From Epiperipatus broadwayi (Eukaryota > Onychophora > Udeonychophora > Euonychophora > Peripatidae): a stretch of DNA of 64,000 bases. The notes below the pieces were generated by a model. The model saw only the letters and a list, made by a program, of their open reading frames with translations, made no database searches and was not told the origin of the DNA. Location: NCBI GenBank assembly GCA_028023455.1, contig JAQFVV010000255.1, forward strand, positions 1,412,496-1,476,495, read 5' to 3'. Shown piece by piece: positions 1 to 10,125 of this stretch. The position numbers and the translations under genes are program-made. Numbering within the stretch: position 1 is the first letter of the stretch; each line of letters opens with the position of its first letter.

Positions 1-2260
1 ACTCCTTGTAAAATTGCTGTAAAAGGTTTTGGAGATATGGAATCAGTCTGTAATACACCCTTTTCAAGATTAATCTTCTTATATAATTTCTTCATTGCTG
101 TTATATTTTGATAAATATTTTTCCAAGTATGAAAATATTCCAAGCCTATATCTTGATAATTTAATGTTTTAATCACTGTTAAGATGCTTATAGAATCAAA
201 TATCTTTTCATAATCTACAAATCTAAAGCATAATAGTAACTCACATTCATTGGTCCTTTTCTACAACTTCTCTCAATATATGGATGTGATCCACTTACTT
301 TTAAATCCAGCCTGATCTTTTGGTTAGTTAAAATCCAAAGTTCATTGTAGGCACATTGCAATTATCTTGATAAAACGTTTGTATAGAACTCATAAAAAAA
401 ACTGATTTTATAGTCTGTAATTTCTAATATCTTCTTTATCATGTTTCTTAAATATTAGTATTACTAGTGCATTATTCCAATCATCTAGAATATCTTTATC
501 ATTTAAACATTTTGTATATATCTTTGTCAACAATTTTTCTATTTCTTTATCTGCTTCTTTAAAATATCAATTATAATTCCATCAATGAACTTTTCCCTTT
601 TTATAGATTTAAATGCATGTTCATTTCTTCATTTAAAATGCTGGGCAATTTAGAAGATGTAGTAAATGTATGGGATAATCTGTTTTTAAAACAGGCAAAA
701 CTCTCTATACGTATTGCCACTCAGTGCAAGCCAGAGTAATCAATCGATGCCAAAAGGCTTGTGCATAAAATCCCCATCTAGTGCCTACTTACTCTGGCAT
801 GCACTGAGTGGCAATACGTATAGAGAGTTTTGCCTGTTTTAATAACAGTTAAGAGCATGCATAAGAAATGGTGATCATGTGATGTTTATTGATAATCCAT
901 TATCTTTGTTCATTGTCATTACATAATTCTTTATAGAATTTTTCCACAAATATCATGATATGCCACTTCTTTTTTTTTTTTTTTTGTAATAGTTCCATCT
1001 TTTCTTCCTATTGCAGAAAGTTTTCTACCAATGCCAAGATATTGTTTATACATTTGATACTTTCATTCCTATCTATAGCTTTTCTTATTAATTCACAATT
1101 ACATTTTCTTATATTATTAATTCTTTTTCGTACTATTTTACAAAACCCTAAATATTCAATCCTTCTTAATGATCATTTTTAAAAAATTTTGTATTCTTTC
1201 TTTGCTTTATACATTGTCTTGTCTCAGTAGACAATCTATTGGTAAATTGTTGCTTTAATTGTGCTAGCTGTCTGTGCTGCAGTTCTTAGTAGAGTATCAT
1301 TTTATTTATAATCAGTTTGAAATTACCTTCAAATTCTGTTAATATTTGAAAACGATTTGCAAGTTCTAATTGAAATTCATTGGAATGTTTCTGAAGATTA
1401 AGAATATCATCTGTGAATACTGTTTTTCTTAATAATTTTTGTCTCTAGTTTTGCACTAACACGTATCTTACATCTTATTAATCGTTGATCACTTCCTGTG
1501 TTGAATTTATTAAGAACATTACAATCTTGAAATACATATTTTCTGTTAACCATAATATAATATAATTCTGCTGTCTTTTCACTTGGATGCTTCCATATCC
1601 ATTTCCATTTAGCATTTTTCTCAAAGAAAAAATTCATAATATAAAAGTTTTTTCTTTTTATGCAAACTCCACACATTTATATCCTGTCTCATTTCTATCA
1701 TCATAATCAAATTTACCAGTAGCACTTTCATTGTTCCTTATACTAATTCTATCATTAAAGGCTCCCATGACAATTTTAAAATGTTTGGTCTGATCAAAAA
1801 CATTTTGTACACTCATATAAAAATCTTCTACTTCTTCATAATAATGAGAACTTGTTGGGGCATAAAATTGAATTATCTCATCTGATATGGTCTATTGGGT
1901 TGCATAAGTAATCTTGCCGTTCTGTCTGATATACCACCAATTTCCACAATATAGTTTTTACGATTTTTTATTTATAAATCCCATTCCATTGTCCTTTCAA
2001 TATTTGTGACTTTAGTTAGTACATGTCCACTTTTTAAATTAATTGTCTTCTCATCTTTTTCTTTAATTTCACAAAACCAAACAGTGTCCCATTTAATATT
2101 AGAGAATAGCTCTTCCCATTTGTAAAACCTTTCTTCATTTGAAATTGATCTGCAGTTTGTAAGTATCTAAATAAAAGGTCATCATCGAATGGTAGCCTAA
2201 GTCAGCAATCAGGGGATTCTTATCATTCTCTGCCTTCAGCAGCCAACTGCCCATTTGTAT
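1..2260 (-). pseudogene. RTE-like non-LTR retrotransposon, 5' and middle part, decayed
   Basis: Read on the minus strand, this is an endonuclease-reverse transcriptase polyprotein full of stops and frameshifts. Near 2180-2030 there is an apurinic-type endonuclease start, with a segment like WFCEIKEKDE (motif II glutamate) followed by INLKSGHVL. At 1676-1430 the endonuclease end reads EKTAELYYIMVNRK and then FNTGSDQRLIRCKIRV, the usual GSDH box with H changed to Q. At about 1370-960 a helical linker follows (IRKCNCELIRKAI). The RT lies at 600-1: WNNALVILIFKKHDKEDIRNY, QAGF, FVDYEKIFDS (motif A) and GVLQTDSISPKPFTA (motif B region). The rest of ORF2 lies left of the window. The match is to the family of elements often annotated as craniofacial-development-protein-like endonucleases. 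The RTE-like label is my inference; LINE identity is secure. A MITE interrupts it at 690-838. Confidence 0.85.
690..838. mobile_element. TTAA-flanked hairpin MITE inside the LINE relic
   Basis: The two ends are inverted repeats of about 50 nt with one mismatch, starting AACAGGCAAAACTCTC and containing TATACGTATTGCCACTCAGT. TTAA lies directly outside both ends (686-689 and 839-842), as a piggyBac-type target duplication would. The spacer is about 48 nt and there is no coding capacity. A diverged relative lies at 46060-46170. Superfamily assignment rests on the TTAA alone. Confidence 0.75.
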
Positions 2261-2710
2261 GGCAACTTTACAGCCTCTTGAGAATAAAGGCCATAATAAA
2301 GTTTTGCCTGGCATGTTGCAAATATCTATTTTTTTAAATAAAAAAAAAAAAGTTCACTGATGCACAGGTGAAAAAAAAAGACTATAATACTTCTTGATCT
2401 TAAACCTCAAGGGGTAAAAAGCCAATAAACTAGCTATTCTGGATGGTGCATGTTGAGAACAGCCTTTCCATGTTTGTATGATAGAAAAATAATTATATAG
2501 TAATAACAGAAAAATAATTATATAGTAATAACAGATACAATAGAACATATAGACCATGGATATTAGAAATCTGCCCTGTTTAGTTGCTTTATGGGTTCAA
2601 AAAGGAATTAAAGGGTCTCCTTTCACTTAACAGCAAATTCCTATCTCTGATCAATTTTAATCATTATTCCCACATATATACCAATATGTGTTATGTTGTA
2701 AATATATATA
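2261..2710. other. AT-rich spacer
   Basis: No gene is seen. It holds an A/T homopolymer stretch near 2333-2353 and a direct repeat of the motif AATAATTATATAGTAATAACAG at 2488-2535. It separates the LINE relic from the hammerhead repeat array. Confidence 0.5.
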
Positions 2711-2859
2711 GATGTATTAAGTGAAACACAGATTTATTATATACCTGTGTCTAAATATGTAATATAGAGTATATGAGCACAGACTTTCAGATGACCCACC
2801 ACTCTCAACTCTATCTATTAACACTGATACACTTAAACATATATATGCTGAAAAGATAA

Positions 2860-2918
2860 ATAATCACCAATATATGTATTTCATGCTAAACCAGCAATCA
2901 TCAGTTGGTCCAGATTAT
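2860..2918 (-). ncRNA. Type I hammerhead ribozyme, copy 1 (stem III weakened)
   Basis: On the minus strand: outer stem I AUAAUC/GAUUAU, a UGG bulge, inner stem I ACCAA/UUGGU, the core box CUGAUGA, stem II UGCU-GGUUU-AGCA, and then GAAA. Stem III should be AUAC/GUAU, but this copy has ACAU where the better copies have ACGU (a CpG to CpA change), which breaks one pair. The predicted cleavage site is the AUA before UUGGU. Confidence 0.7.
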
Positions 2919-3331
2919 CATCTCCCACACATATATACTATAAGTGCTCAGATGTATATTAATATAGACAAACTTCATACTTTAATGGACAGGCTCCAAT
3001 CTACTACACACTCCAACTCTTCAACCGTCCATCCAATTGAAAATCTGATGATGGAATGCTCGAAGGCCACCCTGAGGCCAAGATTCTTGTCACACCCATG
3101 TTGACCTAAGATCAATCTGAACCCCACATGTACAGGACATAATCCATTTAATACATATGCAAGGATGGGAGGACATCTCTATAATGTAATAAGTGAAATA
3201 CAGACTTATTATATACCTGTGTCTATATATGAAATATAGGATATATGAGCACAGACTTTCAGATGACTCACCACTCTCAACTCTATCTAATAACACTGAT
3301 ACACTTAAACATATATATGCTGAAAAGATAA

Positions 3332-3390
3332 ATAATCACCAATATACGTATTTCATGCTAAACCAGCAATCATCAGTTGGTCCAGATTAT
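3332..3390 (-). ncRNA. Type I hammerhead ribozyme, copy 2 (all core positions intact)
   Basis: All elements of a hammerhead are present on the minus strand: CUGAUGA, a 4-bp stem II with a GGUUU loop, GAAA, a self-complementary stem III (AUAC followed directly by GUAU), the NUH triplet AUA, and a two-part stem I (5 bp plus 6 bp with a 3-nt bulge). A stem III without a loop is expected to work poorly as a monomer but to pair between two copies, as in known double-hammerhead forms. A U-U mismatch sits at the base of stem II. Confidence 0.8.
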
Positions 3391-3557
3391 CATCTCCCAC
3401 ACATATATACTACAAGTGCTCAGATATATATTAAGATAGACAAACTTCATACTTTAATGGACAGGCTCCAATCTACTACACACTCCAACTCTTCAACCGT
3501 CCATCCAATTGAAAATCTGATGATGGAATGCTTGAAGGCCACCCTGAGGCCGAGATG

Positions 3558-3616
3558 ATAATCTGGACCAACTGATGATTGCTGGTTTAGCATGAAATAC
3601 GTATATTGGTGATTAT
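3558..3616 (+). ncRNA. Type I hammerhead ribozyme, copy 3 (all core positions intact)
   Basis: The sequence is the same as copy 2 but on the plus strand. It has CUGAUGA, stem II UGCU/AGCA, GAAA, stem III AUAC/GUAU, the cleavage triplet AUA, and stem I ACCAA/UUGGU extended by AUAAUC/GAUUAU. Confidence 0.8.
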
Positions 3617-4028
3617 TTATCTTTTCAGCATATATGTGTTTAAGTGTATCAGTGTTATTAGATAGAGTTGAGAGTGGTAGGTCATCTGAAAGTCTGTGCT
3701 CATATACCCTATATTACATATATAGACACAGGTATATAATAAGCCTGTATTTCACTTATTACATTGTAGAGATGTCCGCCCATCCTTGCATATGTATTAA
3801 ATGGATTATGTCCTGCACATATGGGGTTCAGATTGACCTTAGGTCAACATGGGTGTGACAAGAATCTCGGCTTCAGGGTGGCCTTCGAGCATTCCATCAT
3901 CAGATTTTCAATTGGATGGACAGTTGAAGAGTTGGAGTGTGTAGTAGATGGAGCCTGTCCAGTAAAGTATGAAGTTTGTCTATCTTAATATATATCTGAG
4001 CACTTATAGTATATATGTGTGGGAGATG

Positions 4029-4087
4029 ATAATCTGGATCAACTGATGATTGCTGGTTTAGCATGAAATACGTATATTGGTGATTAT
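4029..4087 (+). ncRNA. Type I hammerhead ribozyme, copy 4 (one G-U pair in stem I)
   Basis: It differs from copy 3 by one base: inner stem I is AUCAA instead of ACCAA, which still pairs with UUGGU through a G-U wobble. The core, stem II and the self-complementary stem III are unchanged. It lies 471 nt downstream of copy 3, so a processed unit between the two cuts would be one monomer. Confidence 0.8.
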
Positions 4088-4514
4088 TTATCTTTTCAGC
4101 ATATATATGTTTAAGTGTATCAGTGTTATTAGATAGAGTTGAGAGTGGTGGGTCATAGATGTATGTTGGTTTGAAGATGGATTAGATAATTATTATTACT
4201 AGATGGCATGAATTTGCAATGCTAATTATTAATTGGTAGTCTATATCTGGTTATATCATAGCTGAAATTTATCTAAAAAATCCATGAAGAAATCTCATTA
4301 AATTATCCAATATTTATAAGTATAGCATTAACAATACTTATACAAATGAAGACAACAATACTCATACACACACATATATATTTATAATATTCAAGTTTAT
4401 TTATTAAACGCAGAGATCATAAGTAATTAAAGAAAAAAGATTTCCGTCTTTATTATATGACTGTACAGATCATTTAATTTTATTTTAATAAGAATATTTT
4501 CAAAACTTATTCTT

Positions 4515-4656
4515 GGTCAGGAACCCCCCCCCCCAACCATGGTTTCGTGCTTTGGCACTCCTCAGAGAGGTGTCAGGGTGTCTGAACCTACCTTGACACC
4601 TCTCTGAGGAGCACCAAAGCATGAAACCATGGTCAGGGGTTTGGGGGGGTTCTTGA
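4515..4656. repeat. Long hairpin MITE
   Basis: Arms at about 4517-4577 and 4591-4656 are inverted copies, sharing AACCATGGTTTCGTGCTTTGG and CTCAGAGAGGTGTCA, with a spacer of about 13 nt. A C-run near one tip and the matching G-run at the other have drifted in length. It is G+C-rich against the surroundings. It lies in the probable 3' UTR or downstream flank of the minus-strand host gene. No clear target duplication was seen. Confidence 0.7.
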
Positions 4657-4895
4657 CAGAGATATTTTAAGTGCTGGCTCTGGCTAAGCATTTATCATAA
4701 AGCTTGTAGAGGAATGGGCAATCCTCATTGTTTATAACTTACAAGCTTAAGAGATAGGGTCATGTGATCTATGACTCTTATTTTGAAAACTTATTCTTGA
4801 AAATTTTTAAATATTTGTGGTATCTCAATTAATGTAATCAATTACAATTTACTTTTATACTTTTAAAATAATCTTACCTTTTTTTTTCCTTTTTC

Positions 4896-4958
4896 TTAAT
4901 CTCCATATAATTGTGCAAGAAATTTATCAACATTCATTTTGGATAACATTTCCTGACT
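4896..4958 (-). CDS. Host gene, last coding exon (C-terminus and stop)
   Basis: On the minus strand a pyrimidine-rich acceptor (CTTTTATTTTAG) is followed by an open frame of 20 codons, SQEMLSKMNVDKFLAQLYGD, and then TAA at 4898-4896. The frame begins in phase 0, and the exon at 7291-7895 ends in phase 0, so the two join in frame. The terminal peptide is amphipathic and looks like a conserved C-terminal tail rather than random AT-rich sequence. The transcript continues as 3' UTR; a downstream donor-like GTAAGATT also exists, so a UTR intron is possible. The protein was not recognised. Confidence 0.6.
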   Translation of the reverse strand, partial: SQEMLSKMNVDKFLAQLYGD

Positions 4959-5145
4959 CTAAAATAAAAGAAAATTAATTAAAGACTCATTATGACTTTT
5001 ATATCTATCTGGTTAAAGTTGTTTAAATTACTTAGAACTCTAACAATATATTGAATATTGAAACTTGCACATTGTACTATAACCAGTAAAAGTTTTTTTT
5101 TTTTATCTTAGAGATATAACAGTTTGTTCCAAAAGTTCATCAAGC

Positions 5146-5223
5146 ATTGATGGCCGAGTGTTTAGCACAGCTGCCTTACAAGCAGTTGTCCCGGGGTTCG
5201 TCTACGACACATGAAAAAAAAAG
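5146..5223 (+). mobile_element. tRNA-derived SINE head with A-rich tail
   Basis: The stretch reads like a tRNA: an A-box region TGGCCGAGTGTTTAGCAC, an anticodon-arm-like CTGCCTTACAAGCAG, and a B-box region GGGGTTCGTC, followed by a run of A. It cannot fold as a complete tRNA and lacks the 3' acceptor strand, so it is a SINE promoter rather than a tRNA gene. The following 130 nt may be its tail. Orientation is plus. Confidence 0.6.
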
Positions 5224-6820
5224 TAAAACGATAAACTATCGCAAAAGCATTTAACAAGTGACAGCAATAATAAACTTCTACAACATTTAGCAGCTGATAA
5301 AAATAAAATTTCTGTAGGCAAGGACTGACTCCCAGTTTAGCGAATAAGCAGAGTTGCATGGCAACACCAGCACATAAGTGCCAAATTGACAAAATACAGA
5401 ACAATAAATTTTTGCATCAAATATTTAATATCTTTATATCAAAATCACATATATAAATAGAAATCAAATACAATGCCAGTAATAGATTCTATTTTCTCTA
5501 CTCCAGACCTTAATTATAAGCTTAAGTAATCACAACATGATAATGGCAACAAATCTCTTAAGCTTACAATAGGTAGCTCTATAGTAGAGTAAATATAAGA
5601 TTACTACTGCTAATGCAATATAGAATGTATGCTTGAAAAGTCCCTAATCGACTGCAATACATAATAAATCTAATTAATATCAACCTGTTATTTTTTGATT
5701 TTCAAAACATTAATTAATTCATAATAACATATCCCTCTCTTAATTAATCTCTCAATTTCGAACAAATAAATCATCTAGCTACTCTTGTTCATCATCTTAA
5801 TGTTTTATAAACTTTTTCTTACAACCCATTATTAGTTAGTTGGCAAAAATGCACCAAGACGTTCTAGTCTCTATTCTATTCCTTAAATACTTGTAATGAT
5901 TTTCCTCAAAATACTCTCTAAATTATGTAAAAGTAATTATAAATCTCATCTTTTGATATTCATTATTTATCCTTTCAGACTTTGGGCTTAACAATAATTT
6001 TTATGAATTGCAATTAAGTGTTAGCTATGTAACACAAGGAGAAATGCAAAGTAAGAGTTTGAACCCGTTCTACTTCGGTTTTATTTTCTTTCATGGTAAA
6101 TTGTATCTTTTTAAGCAATTAATAACAAAAATATACACATCTAAAACATTGATATTTTTTTATAAATAAATCTGTATTTATTGTAACTAAAAGAATTTGT
6201 TATCAATTCTTAAAACATCATTGGGATTAACAATTTTTATATCCAGGATATATATTTGTTGTGATTTTAAATCTAATAATTTTTTTTATATGATTCACAT
6301 CAATATTTATCAAGTAAGTATTCTCAAACAGAACAGGCATATCTTAATTATTTTGTAAAGCCAGAATTATTTTATAATTTTTTAATTATTCTTTTATAAC
6401 TCTTATTAATTGGAAAAATTATAAAACCCAATTCTAAAATTAAAGTTTACCAAACTATATTTTTCCCATTACATATTTCCATGAAAAACCTTTAATATAA
6501 TCTATTTCCATTCTTAGCCCGACATTAGAGGTATTTCTTAAGACTGAAATTAGGGAAAGAAATACTGGCAGAATTTTAAATTATGTATAACAAGTATACA
6601 TTTTAAACTGAATATCAATTGAAAATCTAAAAATTCAACAGCCCCCCCCCCCCCCAATACTTGGTAATACATAAAAAAAGAAATTCAAAATTAATCTTCT
6701 TTTTTTTTTTTTTAGATTAAAGAATTATTTATTTTGTATAATTTATATAACAAAGTTTTACAATATTGTAAACACAAGAAACCAGAATTAAATATATCAA
6801 TCAATAAAAACTACAATATA
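5224..6820. other. AT-rich intron sequence without recognised features
   Basis: This belongs to the last intron of the minus-strand host gene (7290 down to 4959). It contains a C homopolymer near 6642-6655, a T homopolymer near 6699-6713 and much simple A/T sequence. No exon with good splice sites was seen. Confidence 0.5.
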
Positions 6821-7193
6821 TATAAAAGGCATATTTTGCGGTTTCATCCGTGTTAAAATATTTTAAATATTGATGTACCGATGTTTCGACTTGGTGACAC
6901 AAATCATCCACTGGTTGATAAAAGGTAAATATTTCCTTCCCGTAGAGGTTAATAATGTTGATATGAAGACTTTCACGGGTTGCATATATAAAAGGCATAT
7001 TTTGCGGGTTCATCTGTGTTAAAATATTTTAAATATTGATGTACCGACGTTTCGACTTGGTCACACAAGTCATCCACTGGGTGATAAAAGGTAAATATTT
7101 CCTCCCCATAGAGGTTAATAATGTTGATATGAATACTTTCACAGGTTGCATATGCCTTTTATATATGCAACTCGTGAAAGTCTTCGTATCAAC
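6821..7193 (-). mobile_element. Penelope-like terminal repeats (two tandem copies plus an inverted stub)
   Basis: Two direct copies of a 166-bp unit start at 6821 and 6987, and a short inverted stub follows at about 7151-7193. On the minus strand each contains GACTTGTGTGACCAAGTC followed by GAAACGTCGG, the stem and GAAAC box typical of PLE ends, where hammerhead motifs are known. The GAAACGUC part fits a hammerhead with a 2-bp stem III, but the upstream box reads GUGGAUGA instead of CUGAUGA, so it is degenerate (copy 2 at 7043-7080, copy 1 at 6877-6914). No reverse transcriptase lies next to it. Confidence 0.65.
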
Positions 7194-7290
7194 ATATATA
7201 TATACATATATTTGATAAATAATATATATATCTAAGGGTATATTTATAAATTACATGCATATATATAAAGATAAACTGTATAATACTTAC

Positions 7291-7895
7291 TTTCATCTTT
7301 CTTTTTCTTTTTTTGTTCCCTTCAGCATCTGAATAAGGTGATTCTCCAAAAGGTTGCATTTCAGGACTAATGCTAGAGTCTGTTATGCTTCCAGGAGGTG
7401 TTTCCTGGTCACATACTAGGATATCTTTTTTAATTATATTTGCATGAGGCAAACGTTCCTGATTTTTCTCAACTGCAACTGTGTCATTTGATCCTGCTTT
7501 ATAATTCCCATCTGAAATCAACCTTTTTTTTGAAGTTAAATGAGGATTCGTTTTTTTCATTTCTACAGGAAAGTCTGAACTGCATTGCAGCTTGGATAAG
7601 TTTACTATCGGTAAGGACTGATCACTTATTTGAGTATCTTTACCTTCTTGAGATGCTTGAACATCAAAATTTAGAACACGAACATGAGTTTGCTTATCTG
7701 ATGGTACTATGGAAAAACTTTTTTTCAAAAGTGATGGTTTTTTAATCAAATCTGACTGCTTTATTTCTTCATCACTAATAGATTTTGCATTTTGAATAGT
7801 AAAACTTTTACTTAAAGATTCTATTTTTCCTTTACCAAAAATATAAGATAACCCAGAACTTTTTACTTCTAGTGATGTTCCTCCCAAAGAGTCCT
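7291..7895 (-). CDS. Host gene, penultimate coding exon (605 nt), hydrophilic lysine/serine-rich region
   Basis: On the minus strand a clean acceptor (CTTTTTTCACAG at 7907-7896) opens a 605-nt exon that is open throughout and ends at a consensus donor (ATGAAA|GTAAGT). It enters in phase 1 (AG of a split codon) and leaves in phase 0. The about 201 residues are rich in Ser, Lys and acidic residues and have no predicted fold, with segments HVRVLNFD and TPPGSITDSSISPEMQPF. Near the end is a basic run KKRKRKMK, a likely nuclear localisation signal. Joining to 26352-26618 upstream and 4896-4958 downstream keeps the frame. I infer a disordered nuclear protein; the family was not recognised. Confidence 0.75.
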
Positions 7896-9834
7896 CTGTG
7901 AAAAAAGTAAGGAAATTATCAAAACATTAAAATTGCATACATATAAATGCCTATTTATTCAATATTTAGTTTTAAATTACAGATTAAAATCAGTAGGTAA
8001 GAATTCATTAACATAAAAAAAAAGGCAGTATAATGAAAATAATAGTAGTTTTGCTATACTTATTTTATGATGTATTTACTTATTTTTAGTTTAGTTATCA
8101 GCAACGATTGGAGAAAATAAATGATAGATATAGAAAAACAAAAAAAAACAAATTTTTTTTACAAAATTAAAAATAAAAACTATTTAAATTACTCATTGTT
8201 ATTCTATAAATGTAATGTACAACTTAATTATTATCTTTAAATGTCACTTAGATATTATAATTCAGAAGATTTAATACTTATTAATTAGAAAATGTGTATG
8301 TATGTTATACATAATATAATATATAACGGGCTAATCAATCAAGATGAGTACGTATAGGTTGTTGAATAGTGCATCTGGTGGCAGATTCCCTTCATGAAGA
8401 GATGAACTCATACTTGCTTATATAAACATTATGCCACTTATATAATTTATACTTATATTAAAGCCTGACATGGTGAACATTTATAAATCAAAATGCTTTG
8501 AAACTATTGTATGATAGGCATGATCATCATCATCATAATGAGTGCCACCAAACTGTGTACAGAATTATAACAGTGTTAATAAAAGATGAAATATTAAAGC
8601 CTCCCTTTCCATTACACGAATATATAACTTTGAACATTTATATAATTTTATTATCAAAGCATAATAAAATACATCCAATTCTAAATATAAAATATAGCAA
8701 ATCAATAAACAAATTTATCTTTCCAACAATCTCCAATTTCTCCCATAAGGAAATGATATATTTCACTACATCACTAGATCTATGGCAAGCCTGAGTTCTT
8801 AAATACTTAATGATTAATTTTTTTATATATATAATTAGGATGAATTTGAATTAAGAATCTTAATGACACAAACTTATTTTTTATAACAAATAAATTTTAT
8901 TAACAACAATATAATAAAATTAAATAAATAAAATAATAAAATTTCCAATGTATGAGTATTTTCAGAAGCTGTCTAATTAATGCAGACATTAATGTGATAA
9001 TATATCAGTTTTAAACATGCTTTTCTCGATTATCGTTATTCTATTACTATTGATAAGATTTTGGGTGATTCAACATTATTCCTAGTTCTGCTTGCTTAAG
9101 TGATATTTAACAATATGTAAAAATATTTTATTATTATAGATATAACCTCAATCAGTCCATAGGTGTAAACTTTTTCAAGGTATCAATTGAATTGCGCTAT
9201 TGGAATAATTTAACATCAGGCAATATATTCTGCACCAAGACATATTTGTATGGTTCATATAGACATGTGCAAGCCAAACTTATACAATAAATATTATTTT
9301 ATATATATATAAAATAATCCACTAGAATAAAACTACAAAATTTTAAAAAATGCCTATATAAAATTGAAGACTAATATCCTTTGCTATAGCCAGCTTCGGC
9401 GTATTCTGCCATCTTAAGTAGCAATATGTTAATATTTAAATATTATTAAACTCTCACACCAGTGACGCTCCCACGTGAATTACTTACTTTCCATAAATTG
9501 TGAATATTAACACAATTACACTGTTTATTCAATACATTATCTGTACTATTTATAAAATAGGACTCCTTAATTTTTCTTTTCTTCAAATCATTTTCCATAT
9601 GCAAAATAAAAACTCTATATATCTACTGGTCTGCACACCTTTCAATTTTGCAGGCTCAATATAAATATAGCAATAAGTCAATGAAAATATCTTTATTATA
9701 AATAAATAATTGAGAACTGATTAAATAATAAGGAATGGTTCCTCATTTGACAATAAGTAGCCATTCTTCTATATAACGTTAGCAAATACATATAATAACA
9801 GATTGGATATGACAGGGCTATAATAGTGTGATTG

Positions 9835-10125
9835 TGTTTAATTATGCCCTGCAAATTGCGGCATCATATGTGTGTATGCTAACCTCTGTTGTAGGCCCAA
9901 CGATTTGGGCTGCATTTGTAATAGATCGAAAGTGTGCAATGGAAAATAATAACTCCAATATAGCCTGAATAAAAATATAGCCCAGTTGTTGGTCGCCCTA
10001 TGTAACAGAATAAAATGAGCCCTGAAGTTGGACATCATTTGTAACTGAATAAAATATAAATCAAAGAAAATAATACTAATTTTATAATGCCCATGAATAA
10101 TAGCATCGTTCATAACAGAATAAAT
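9835..10125. repeat. Degenerate short tandem repeat, about five units
   Basis: A unit resembling GCCC(n)GTTGGACNNCATTTGTAACAGAATAAAA recurs about every 60 bp with strong divergence, for example near 9896, 9980, 10019 and 10088. It is more G+C-rich than its surroundings. Origin is unknown; an eroded retroelement end is possible. Confidence 0.4.

Larger units (their letters stand above)
2711..3554 (-). repeat. Hammerhead repeat array, left arm (about 1.8 monomers, minus orientation)
   Basis: Two tandem copies of one sequence follow each other with an exact offset of 472 bp. For example, the word CCAGCAATCATCAG starts at 2891 and again at 3363. On the minus strand each monomer carries a type I hammerhead motif, then a tRNA-like stretch (GAAAGTCTG, an eroded B box), then a unique body. 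The array starts abruptly near 2711 and ends near 3554, where the same sequence restarts in the opposite orientation. There is no protein-coding potential. The arrangement resembles retrozyme or Sm-alpha type ribozyme repeats; that family link is inference. Confidence 0.85.
3555..4157 (+). repeat. Hammerhead repeat array, right arm (plus orientation, inverted to the left arm)
   Basis: From 3555 the repeat runs in the opposite direction, so left and right arms form a large imperfect palindrome centred near 3554. It contains a full monomer: ACTGATGATT starts at 3571 and again at 4042, a spacing of 471. It is cut off at about 4157, inside the tRNA-like part. The inverted arrangement of tandem units is common at PLE and PLE-dependent insertions. 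Confidence 0.85.

Noticed and set aside
955-1182. 75-codon plus-strand open frame
   Set aside because: Poly-Phe from a T-run, antisense to the LINE relic.
5146-5223. Functional tRNA gene
   Set aside because: A and B boxes are present, but the acceptor stem cannot form and an A-rich tail follows, so it is a SINE.
7440-7745. 101-codon plus-strand open frame
   Set aside because: It is the antisense of the well-supported minus-strand exon 7291-7895.
8498-8794. 98-codon open frame with a poly-His stretch
   Set aside because: AT-rich, hydrophobic and without motifs or splice context; consistent with chance in intron sequence.
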